DNA from: Patagioenas fasciata
Taxonomy: Eukaryota > Chordata > Aves > Columbiformes > Columbidae
NCBI RefSeq assembly: GCF_037038585.1
Contig: NC_092526.1
Location: forward strand, 40,745,501 to 40,809,500
Direction of reading: 5' to 3'
Length of the DNA stretch: 64,000 bases
Each line of letters begins with the position of its first letter. Position 1 is the stretch's first letter. The notes below the pieces were generated by a model that did not search any database, was not told the DNA's origin, and saw nothing but the letters and a program-made list of their open reading frames with translations. This document shows positions 25,501-33,832 of this stretch, in pieces. Position numbers and translations under genes: made by a program.

Positions 25501-28082
25501 CTCCAAGCGAAAATACGAAAGGAAGAAATGAATAATGGGCAAAATCTTTTCAGACTGCCCTGTCAAAAGCCAGAGGTGTTTGTCAGAGTGAGGGTTAGCG
25601 CTTTTCGCTTGCACTGAAGAGCTGAGATACATGCATTGCTTTCAGGTCTTATGTAATTAAGCCCTACTGCTTTTTTCACTGTAAAGTGTTTTACCGAGCC
25701 CTTTCACAGACCTCCTAACCTGTCAGATAAAAGAAATACATTAAGATCAAATGCCTTCCCTTCTTGCACTTCTATTTACTTGTCAATTTACAATGAGCCT
25801 TCCAGTTATTAACAGTGGTCTAATCTGCTGATTCCTATGGCATTTAGCCTCAAAAAATGAGGCTAATAAATAAATATCTCTCTATATGTAAACATATAAA
25901 TGCCTCCCTAAGCATCCTGTCATCTGACCAGTAACAAACATGTTTTGACTTAAGTTTTTCTTTTGAGACAAACAGAAAGGCAAACAGAAAGACTGTCTCC
26001 TGTGTGAATTCTCCAGTGTCCAGTAGCTCCTTTGCCCGGGGGGCTGTGTTTCATGAGACAGTCTGGGAAGCTGCAGAAAGCAGAGATTCTGTCCCTCCCC
26101 ACACGTGCTCCCTGCTCCAGCTGTGAGAACATCACACGACAGCTTCATCAACACCGGGAATAAGGTTGTGGCACAGAGGGTTTTTAAACAGCTCCTGAGA
26201 ACTATTGAGAGCAGACACACGCTCAGGCCTCTGAAACGGGGAAGTGCAAGAGAGGAAAAGATCAGAGCAAGTGCTGTGCGATTTGTAGCAACCCAGAAAG
26301 CCACTGAGCTGTGGCTGAAATCAAGACAGTAGGAAAGAACCTTCCCTGCAAAGACAGAACTGTCAGCGAGACAGCTCTAGCTCACCCAACTTCTGCCTCA
26401 TCTAACTAATTTCTTTGTGTTTTAAAAACATACTTGTTTGTATCTACCTACTATTAAACACGTGGGTTTTGTTTCTTTAGTTTAGAAATCTGTTTGGAGT
26501 TGTTGTCATAAGAAAAAGCAGATTACTTCGAAATTCCAGCGGACTCAGGGTCTTATTGCAACATCTCCCGATTCCTAGGAGACAGACTTTTACAAAACTT
26601 GGAGATTGCTGTTTTGCCGAGCTTTACTTACACGTGCCAAAAGGTTCTCGGGTTTCTGTACGGCGGGAGAGGGGAGGAACACATACACACATACACATCA
26701 TGCCTCATAGCATAACTTTGTGTAGGAAAGAAGGCTAAAAATACAGCAGCTCACTGGAGAGTATTTGGCTTAAGAAAGACACATCATTTAATATGGTTGT
26801 TTTATCTTACGGGAACCATATTTTCCTTAACCTCGTAAATAACCTTTTAATTATTGTATCATTTATAAGAATTTGGTTTGAATGAGTGACTTAAGGGAAC
26901 AGGCAAGAAAAGGATACGCTTCTTTCGCAGATAAGACAACAGCGTTTCTTCAGAATCAGCATTCTTCTCTATTATCTGCGGTTACAAATTATAAACAAGG
27001 TTTAACTTAGAAACTAACGTTTTTCAAAATTCAGGGCATGGATGGTATTCCCACATGGCTAGAAGAGAATCCTTCTGTGGTTCCCTCTCATAGAACTTAA
27101 CTAATTGCCCAAGTCACATGCGAATTTGGGTTCCTTCTGGAAATTCCTTCTCGAACAGATACGTTTCCAGGAAAGAAGCACCAGGTCACCTTGCAACTAC
27201 TTAAAATTTAACTGCTGCTCAGTGAAAGGTCATACGGAGGGAATTTAACTTCAGCGACACTAGAAATAAAAATGCAGCAGTACTTTCCTACAATAGAGGT
27301 AGCAGAATATAAAGAATTAATGATTTGCAGATTTTAGAGCCTTCCTGGTACTTCAGCGTCCCGGGATGGCCACCAGATGAAGCATGTAAGGCTATCAGCA
27401 GCACCCATTTTTCTTCCAGCTTTATTTACATAAGCTTTCACTTGCTGTAAGGGACTAACAACAGAGAGCAATAGAAATGCCTGGATTCTTGATCAATTAC
27501 ACTTATTCCTTTGCTTAGAATCAGCTAGTTCCTTCCAATTGCATTGAATCTACAACCAGCTGAAGTTTGTTCTTGCAATATCATCTTTATGTTGGCTGAT
27601 AGTCTGTATTTTGGCACCTAAGTCTTGCTGACTTTCTGTTGTGCCTCTGAGAATCTGATACCACCTAATGCCTCTTCTCTGATACCATCAAAGATGAGAA
27701 GCCAGGCACGTAGAAATGAAAAGCTAGTTTGCTCACTAGCCAAATTTCACACCCAGCTGAAAGTCCATTCTGACGTTCTTCTTTTTCCCCAAAAAAACCT
27801 TGTGCTTCTAACAGCACTTGCTATACACAGCAGTGTTAGCTAGCTAAAGTACCGCTTGGAGAGAGGAGATGGGAAGGAACGCTTTTGGAGCCTTGTGTAA
27901 CGATTCGGTTGTACTCCCATGAGGAAGAAGGCTGAGGAACGCAGATCTGTGCCCACCCCCGGCGGGGTTTCCTTCTGGAACACAGCCCCCCTGCCTGCAC
28001 ACTCCTTCCGGCCAACACTTACCTTCCTGCCGTTCACATAGAACAGCAGCTCCTCGGCCCCCGCCGGCCCCTGCAGAGCCAT
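201..28082 (-). CDS. AOX1: Aldehyde oxidase, 5' 26 coding exons (3' end outside window)
   Basis: Molybdo-flavoenzyme that oxidises aldehydes and N-heterocycles in the cytosol, using two [2Fe-2S] clusters, FAD and molybdopterin. Coding exons, 5' to 3' on the minus strand: 28082-28023, 26975-26918, 25211-25115, 24371-24263, 23752-23626, 23535-23474, 22855-22775, 21886-21806, 20705-20561, 20436-20344, 19492-19341, 18149-18056, 16044-15935, 15562-15378, 13593-13437, 12568-12476, 10788-10619, 9593-9467, 8967-8845, 7745-7649, 7203-7079, 5645-5512, 4261-4174, 3221-3135, 903-712, 428-201. I joined them by hand: phases agree at every junction and there is no stop in 3075 nt (1025 codons, against about 1340 in the family). 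The start is the ATG at 28082, followed by [20 protein letters not shown]. Sequence matches AOX better than xanthine dehydrogenase. Birds can carry two AOX genes, so the paralogue number (AOX1 or AOX2) is not certain. The catalytic glutamate exon is beyond the left edge. Confidence 0.96.
6285..6680 (+). mobile_element. Older CR1 LINE 3' fragment
   Basis: Plus-strand CR1 in AOX intron 21. The segment GAGAGAGCTGGAGCTCTTCC corresponds to the LRELGLF region, and the 3' end reads TTCTATGATTATGATT. It is more diverged than the minus-strand copies. Confidence 0.85.
10364..10452. repeat. Short tandem duplication in AOX intron 17 region
   Basis: Two imperfect units of about 43 bp, each beginning TTGGTGCCTGAATGTTG, lie in tandem between AOX exons 17 and 18. 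Confidence 0.6.
12476..12568 (-). CDS. AOX1: AOX exon 16 with a GC 5' splice site
   Basis: This 31-codon exon starts after TTTTCAG and encodes [19 protein letters not shown], matching human DPVHYPSLADKYESALEDL. It ends CCAG and is followed by GCAAGT, not GT. Only this junction keeps exon 17 in phase, and no GT lies at the position. GC-AG introns are a known minor class that needs an otherwise good donor match, which is present here. Confidence 0.88.
13364..13390. repeat. AACCA simple repeat
   Basis: A short (AACCA)n-type run about 45 bp from AOX exon 15. Confidence 0.7.
14572..15308 (-). mobile_element. CR1 LINE fragment, 5'-truncated
   Basis: Minus-strand CR1 in AOX intron 14, ending only about 70 bp from exon 14. 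Its 3' end reads as the reverse of TTGGACTGGATGATCTCTGA. The reverse transcriptase tail ([13 protein letters not shown] and [13 protein letters not shown]) is still readable. Confidence 0.92.
15378..22855 (-). CDS. AOX1: AOX exons 7-14: linker and FAD-binding domain
   Basis: Exon 7 is a cysteine-containing linker ([15 protein letters not shown]). Exon 8 carries [15 protein letters not shown], the usual start of the FAD domain. Exons 9-10 carry VGNTSLG and [14 protein letters not shown], the flavin-binding segment in its aldehyde oxidase form rather than the XDH form. Exons 11-14 cover the rest of the FAD domain, with [20 protein letters not shown] in exon 14. Exon 9 must begin at 20705: a start two bases later would put a stop in frame. 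Confidence 0.94.
18182..19142 (-). mobile_element. CR1 LINE fragment, 5'-truncated
   Basis: Minus-strand CR1 of about 960 bp in AOX intron 11, ending 33 bp from exon 12. Same subfamily as the copies at 28298 and 44018; remnants of the C-terminal reverse transcriptase region are readable (for example [20 protein letters not shown]). Confidence 0.92.
23474..28082 (-). CDS. AOX1: AOX exons 1-6: two [2Fe-2S] cluster domains
   Basis: Roughly residues 1-171. Exon 3 carries the plant-ferredoxin type motif CGGGGCGAC, which holds three of the four cluster-I cysteines. Exon 4 continues with [20 protein letters not shown], contributing another conserved cysteine stretch. Exon 5 has [11 protein letters not shown] and exon 6 has [11 protein letters not shown], the cluster-II cysteines. 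All cysteines expected of a working electron-transfer domain are present. These exons are widely spaced (about 1 kb between exons 1 and 2, 1.7 kb between exons 2 and 3), whereas exons 5 and 6 are only 90 bp apart. Confidence 0.95.
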
Positions 28083-28200
28083 GGGTCCCGGCAGAGCCAC
28101 AGACCCCGCAGTGCCCGCTGCAGGAAGCCCCGGGCACGGGAGAGCCGGGGCGGAGCTGGGGGTGGAACAGCCCCGGGTCCCGGCCCCGCCCCCGCCAGCT
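28083..28200 (-). promoter_or_regulatory. AOX proximal promoter / 5' UTR, GC-rich
   Basis: The 120 bp upstream of the AOX start codon are strongly GC-rich and contain two GC boxes on the minus strand: one around 28183-28196 (GGCGGGGGCGGGGCC) and one near 28147-28155. I see no TATA box in range. The transcription start is inferred, not seen. A tandem repeat and a CR1 begin immediately upstream, so the promoter available to this gene is short. Confidence 0.55.
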
Positions 28201-28205
28201 GCGGC

Positions 28206-28297
28206 CACAGCTGGAGCTGCTGCATAACGGACTGACTGTCCATGCAGCCACCAGCCAGCTGCGCACAACAGCTGGAGCTGCCACACAACAGAATCAC
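28206..28297. repeat. Tandem repeat copies flanking a CR1, near side
   Basis: The motif ACAGCTGGAGCTGC followed by a CAC/TAACGGACTGACTG block occurs at about 28206-28237 and again at about 28268-28297, a period of about 62 bp. The same unit reappears at 29152-29212 on the far side of the CR1. So the CR1 sits inside a short minisatellite just upstream of the AOX start. Confidence 0.6.
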
Positions 28298-29155
28298 ACC
28301 GAATCGCAGAATGTCAGGGGTTAGAAGAGCCCTGGAAAGCTCATCCAGTGCAATCCCCCCATGGAGCAGGAACACCCAGCTGAGGTTCCACAGGAAGGTG
28401 TCCAGGCGGGTTTGAATGTCTGCAGAGAAGGAGACTCCACAACCTCCCTGGGCAGCCTGGGCCAGGCTCTGCCACCCTCACCCCAAACAAGTTGCTTCTC
28501 AGATTTAAGTGGAACCTCCTGTGTTCCAGTTTGCACCCATTGCCCCTTGTCCTGTCACTGGTTGTCACCAAGAAGAGCCTGGCTCCATCCTCCTGACACT
28601 CCCCCTTTCCATATTGATCCCCATGAATGAGTCACCCCTCAGTCTCCTCTTCTCCAGCTCCAGAGCCCCAGCTCCCTCAGCCTTTCCTCACACGGGAGAT
28701 GCTCCACTCCCTTCAGCATCTTGGTGGCTGCGCTGGACTCTCTCCAGCAGTTCCCTGTCCTTCTGGAACTGAGGGGCCACAACTGGACACAATATTCCAG
28801 GTGTGGGCTCCCCAGGGCAGAGCAGAGGGGCAGGAGAACCTCTCTGACCTACTGACCACCCCCTTCTAACCCACCCCAGGTACCATTGGCCTTCCTGGCC
28901 ACAAGGGCCCAGTGCTGGCTCATGGTCACCCTGCTGTCCCCAGGACCCCCAGGTCCCTTTCCCTACACTGCTCTCTAATAGGTCATTCCCCAACTTATAT
29001 TGGAACCTGGGGTTGTTCCTGCCCAGATTCAAGACTCTACACTTGCCCTTGTTCTATTTCATTCAATTTTCCTGCCCAACTCTCCAGCCTGTCCAGGTCT
29101 CTGGATGGCAGCACAGCCTCTGGTGTGTCAGCCACTGCTCCCAGCTTGGAGTGAC
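28298..29155 (-). mobile_element. CR1 LINE fragment upstream of AOX
   Basis: Minus-strand CR1, very close in sequence to 18182-19142. It lies inside the tandem repeat next to the AOX promoter. Confidence 0.92.
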
Positions 29156-29212
29156 TGTCCCCACAGCCAACAGTCCTCAACAGCTGGAGCTGCCGCACAA
29201 CGGACTGACTGG
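29152..29212. repeat. Tandem repeat copy, far side of the CR1
   Basis: It starts GACTGTCCCCACAGCCAACA and runs through CAGCTGGAGCTGCCGCACAA to GACTGACTGG. It closely resembles 28234-28297 on the other side of the CR1. Confidence 0.6.
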
Positions 29213-29559
29213 ATCCTTTCAAGGGATATTCAAACTCAAGCTTTCTCCAGTGGGATCAAAGCCAGCAGTACAGGGATCATGAGCCTCATGGGAATTTTGC
29301 ACAAATTTGCACTCACAAAATAACGGGCAGTAACTCCCAGGTAATATAAGCACTTGTAAAGGTGACCTGTGCAAGCAAGGGTTTACAGAATCATAAACAT
29401 TTTTCTCTTCCTGTTTTATCTATACAATTCGTTTTCCTATTTTTTGTAAAACAATCAAAATCCTTATTAGTGGTACACTAAAATATTAAATGTAAAAAAA
29501 TTGACTGAATAAACATGAGACAAAGCAGCTTTGAAGCTATAAAAAGAAGTTTAAATTAC

Positions 29560-29679
29560 CTTGTCCTCAGCAAAATAACCTTAATCTGTGTGACAGCTAC
29601 AGATTATTTTTGCTCTCAAACATCATGAGCTGTTTTTCACATGTTTTTCCTGGCAAGAGCTTCTAATATATCAGCTGAT
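29560..29679 (-). pseudogene. Decayed AOX exon 18 relic
   Basis: This stretch aligns along its length with AOX exon 18 (9467-9593). It shares the donor context TTACCTTGT (plus strand), a central identical block CATCATGAGCTGT and the position of the acceptor. It is 120 bp against 127. Reading the minus strand, IDTAEAL of the intact gene appears as ADILEAL and ITAHDV as TAHDV, with several stops between them. It is a dead exon of a second aldehyde oxidase copy in the same orientation as the intact gene. Confidence 0.68.
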
Positions 29680-30711
29680 CTGGTAAAAGAAGCGCATTTA
29701 ACGAAGATTCAACAATATTTATGCAGTAACTAAAGTAAGCAACCATTTTGCAGAACAGTTAAAATAACTTTATCCTAGGAAATACCAAAGTAAATCTTCT
29801 CCGCGTATAGAACATAAATCTGAGCAACAAAAACAGGATGGAAGGAAAGAAGGGCAGCAGCAACAATTATTTCAGAGGTACTTAAATTAACTTCCGTGCA
29901 TCTTCAGGTATCTTTCTTTGTCCTTTGTTACTTTGAAAGATATCTACATGAAAAGAAATGGAAGAAACTAAGGTATGAAGCTCTAGGCCTTATATTTTAT
30001 TGAACTGCCATGCTTTTATTTGGAACATTGTAGCAACCTACCTGGTAACACCTGAGGCTGGTGGAACAACAGGAACTTCACTGAAAAATGATTGAGATCA
30101 TCTCCAAAAAGATGGTTTTTTTCTTGAGAATATGAAGCATGGGTTTCTGTTTCTAGCTTTCAAACCACAGGCAATAAAGAGAAATAATCATTTAAAAAGC
30201 ACTTTGCTTTGCTGCTGCAGTGCCAGCATAGGGAACACAAACTGTAACAGATACTTGGTTTGGATTTCTAACGATTCGGTTGGTGGAGCTGATCATCAGT
30301 GAAAGCTAGCAAGAACATTGAAATAAAATAAAAACTAAAATTAAATTAAAAACCACCCACAACAATTAATCACAAATTTGGTAAACAAATAGAAGAAAAA
30401 AAAAAGTATAAAAATATTTGATGTGTAATTCTTTTTAAAATAACATTGAATCAGGATAGAATCCATCTTCCAAACTATTTCTGCACCTCTTCATAATGGT
30501 CGTGCTAATATAGTGAGATACGCAGTATGTTTCAGAAAGAAAAAGCCTGTTTACTGCAGCTCCTCAGATAGTAACAGCTCTCTTTTGCAATACAGATCGC
30601 ATTGCCTGGCCGAGCTTCGTACTGGAAGAATACTCATACTGATGGAATACTTTCTTTTTCCTGCGAGGTTCTCTATGAAAACGTCCTGCTGTCCCTGTCC
30701 ATTCCCAGTCT

Positions 30712-30870
30712 CCGCGTGGTCTCTGAACTGGTGAGCCCAGCCAGACAAGCTGTGTAGGGGACAAAGGTCACCTCTATAAACTACCTTGCTGGCAGTGCGT
30801 TTAACTCCAAATTCCTACACGGAGCATTCTATGGGATCCTGGGGAAGCTGCCTCAGGGCTACAGACTGTC
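30712..30870 (-). pseudogene. Decayed AOX exon 17 relic
   Basis: This matches AOX exon 17 (10619-10788). Shared plus-strand blocks include GATCCTGGGGA, GCAGTG..TTAA.TCCA and GAACT.GTGA..CAGCCAG. Reading the minus strand, QDPI, GVKRTA and VVY..DL of the molybdopterin-domain start are still recognisable, but a stop interrupts them. It lies about 1.03 kb from the exon-18 relic; the intact intron 17 is 1025 bp, so the pair keeps the original spacing. I found no other AOX exon relics in 29.2-33.6 kb. Confidence 0.72.
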
Positions 30871-31057
30871 CTAAAAAAACCCCAAACCAAACCCCCAGAC
30901 CAAAAGCAGAACAGAAAACAGCTGTGGTATTACTTAGATATTTGTAAATAATGCTTTTGTGCCTCTTACTGTTTATGGTTATAGTTCAAGGCTTACACGT
31001 AGAATGGACACACCTGATAGCTATATCCAGGACTACATTCTGATATGTATCAATCAT

Positions 31058-31290
31058 TAGCTTCTCTGTGGGATGCGACCAGAGATCACGTCACAAGCCT
31101 TACTCAAGTTGAGGCAAACATCATCTCCTGCTCTCCCCTCGCTGACCAGGCCAGCTGGCTCACTGCAGGCAGTTTTTGGGTTACCAAAGCATGATGTCCC
31201 CTTTGGAAATCAACGCCGACTGTCTTTAGCATGTATGGAAACTGCTTCCAGGACTATTTTCTCCACCAGCTTCCCAGGTTCCAATAGAAG
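31058..31290 (-). mobile_element. Ancient CR1 reverse transcriptase relic
   Basis: The minus strand reads PGKLVEKIVLEAVSIHAKDS and EGRAGDDVCLNLSKACDVI, close to CR1 PGKVMEQIILEAISKHMKD and EGRAVDVVYLDFSKAFDTV. A stop and other changes show it is old. It lies between SGO2 and the AOX relic exons. Confidence 0.65.
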
Positions 31291-31374
31291 CTACTGTTAA
31301 GTACAAAGCCTATAGTTTGGTTTGATATTTTCAAGAATATATTATAAAACTAAGAGTATCAGTTACACCTCTTT

Positions 31375-31700
31375 AAAAAGGTGTGCGGCATCAGACCAGA
31401 GGTCTAGCTAACCGAAGAACTGGTCTCTCAAAGTTTCAGTACTGAATGCCCTTGGAAAAAGTATAAAAGGCTTCTCCAGAACACTCTTCCAGCTTTCAGC
31501 AATTCGCAATTCATGGACATCCTGTGCCAGAAAAGGTATTTCTGGTAATTCCTCATAGCTTTTTCTTCCATTAATTTGTCCAATCAATTTTTAAGCCCAT
31601 GTAAACTAATAACATCTACTTCTGTAGTAAGGAATTCCTCAGCGTAGCTGCACAGTCTGTGAAGAACCACCTTCTATAGCCAAAAGAAGGGAACTTACTT
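31375..31700. mobile_element. Ancient CR1/L3-like LINE relic
   Basis: The stretch from CAGACCAGAGGTCTAGCTA through AATTCGCAATTCATGGACAT to AAGGAATTCCTCAGCGTAGC resembles the old amniote CR1/L3-like 3' region as I remember it. A library search would be needed to name it or orient it. Confidence 0.45.
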
Positions 31701-31948
31701 GTATCCCATTACAGATAAGTTACAGCTGTTGTGGTTGCAAAATGAACCTGAACCTTACCCACCGCAGTCTGTAAGTTGTGTGGGCTGTGAGCTATAGTCT
31801 GCACACCCACCATCCAGATAATGCCAGACCCATCTATTTCGGTACATCTATCAAAATTTGGGACGCTTGTGTCTGTTCCAACCAGCAGCAAGAAATGGTT
31901 CCACTCATGGTAAATATGAAAAACTCAGAATAAAATTCCCAAAGGTGA

Positions 31949-31954
31949 TTTATT
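31949..31954 (-). terminator. Candidate SGO2 polyadenylation signal
   Basis: AATAAA on the minus strand, about 295 bases past the SGO2 stop codon. No other strong candidate lies closer. Confidence 0.45.
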
Positions 31955-32247
31955 TTAAATTCTCATTAACACATACACTTTTCTAACAAATTAAGAAGTG
32001 CTGCAAACTCTTTGAACAGATTAGAAATTACTGACCAGAAATGCAAAACACAAGAGAGGAGCCTAACCTGCATTTACCTTCCTCAGTGAAGTAATTCTGT
32101 GTCCTCGTATGGGGGATCCTTTCCAGGAAACTCCACTTTGGAAAACCCTTCTGAATAAAAAACCAATAAGCACTCTACACTGCTAAACACGCATATATAT
32201 AAGTGTACCCATTTTAGAAGTATTGTTCGTGAAGGCAAATCTCTTCT

Positions 32248-33832
32248 TCAAATAAATGTTGTTTTACTTTTAAAGCTTCTTTTCTTTTTTATTCTATAGA
32301 CTGGGGATTCCAGAAATTGTGTATCTGTAAATTGATCTCCACGCCTTAATTTGCTGTAAACAATAGAAATCAAAGACATCACATATGAACGTCACCAAGT
32401 ACCTATGTAACTATAATAATTATATAATAACCCTTCCAAATGGTAAATACTCTTAATGAAAGCTTGAGACATTAAATAAATTAAATGTATGGAAAATAAA
32501 TATGTCTGAAGTAGCAAGGCATAAATAACTACTGTTTTCCAAAATAATGCTAAAAACAGTTGTCTTTTTATGTGGGCTTGTACAACATTAATATGTGAGT
32601 AATGATAATTTATTCCTATAAGACAGAACTCAAAAATGATTTAAAACAAAAGCTTAACAACACCCATTCAGGATAGCGTACATAAAAACAAAATATAAAT
32701 AGGAGAGAGCGATCTAAAATCTTCAGTAACATCCACATTTGTTTCTGTTATTTGTTACTGTCTCTCTGCAGAAATGCAGCACATTATCATTGGGGGGTAA
32801 AAGAGGAGAGTGTGTCAATATCATAATATCACAGCATTTTGCCGTAGTCCTTTCAGTCTCAACACTATTACAGGGAAATCTTTACACTGTCTTTACCGCA
32901 TTCTACTAACACACAACACAGCGCAATTTTGGCTTAAATTAATATTATACTAAAGAACAACAGCAAAACAACCAACCAAGAAATCACAATCAACTTAGTG
33001 CCAAAAAACTCAGAATCTTTTCAGAAGTAATCAACTTAAAGGTCCATTGGGATTTAGATCTGTTCACCTAAGTGGAATGATACTAGTTTTCTTAATGGAA
33101 GTTTGGCTTTAAAATCCTTTTAAAATTGTTACTAGTTATTACACAATTTGTGATCTATCTCAGAAATCCCATGCCACTAAATTTGCCAAGAACACTGAGA
33201 GGTAAAGAACTAATTATCAAATCAATAAATCTTAAACTCAAATGATTTGTTATACTAGATAGAGCTAGTTAAAGCAAAACAACTCAATTACATCATATTA
33301 GTGCACGCAGTATCTTGCCACTTAACATTACAAGGACATTATTAGGGTATTAATTTACATTCAAGCATAACATTTACAGTTATCCACCTCTAAAGGGGTT
33401 TAGATCATGATAAACACTAAGAATTCACCATGAATCACTACTAGTATAAAATGTTGCATTATATGCTATGTTTAAATTTTGAGGATTGAATATTGTGGGT
33501 GTCTTATTCTGGCACTTGGAAATCCTGCCCCACTAACAGGAAATGCTTTCTATCAACACTGAAGCATCACCGCAAAAGAGAATTGTGAAAAAGACAGTTC
33601 AACTGTTTATTTGGGGGCTTTAATAGCAAACCTTTAATAGGGATAATTATGTATTCCAAACCCCAAAATTTTACGTTTACTTACCAGTTTAGACTGGGTT
33701 CTTTGTAGCAAATAGTGGCTCTTCCTCGTCTAGATGGTGCTGCTGAGTTTTCTTCTACAGTTTTGGGGGATTTAGGTAAGGAAGTGTGAGACTGTATGCT
33801 ATTGCTTGTCAGATCTTGCAAAGCCTTTCTCC
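32248..33832 (-). CDS. SGO2: SGO2 last two exons: C-terminal shugoshin motif
   Basis: Exon 7 ends [15 protein letters not shown], and exon 8 starts [19 protein letters not shown] and ends KSKTTFI before a TGA at 32248-32250. Together they form the basic SGO box that reads phosphorylated histone H2A at the inner centromere. Human SGO2 stops shortly after EPSL, whereas this longer KLRRGD...SPVY tail is as in SGO1. If exon 7 were not spliced, the protein would end EPSLNW. Confidence 0.93.

Noticed and set aside
29886-29943. Candidate terminal exon after a good acceptor on the minus strand (ends KIPEDARKLI then stop)
   Set aside because: It matches no known AOX or SGO2 segment and lies past the likely SGO2 polyadenylation signal.
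32093-32145. Candidate terminal exon of SGO2 with a GTAAAT donor
   Set aside because: The exon at 32353-32248 gives the expected shugoshin C-terminal motif in frame, so this one is not needed.
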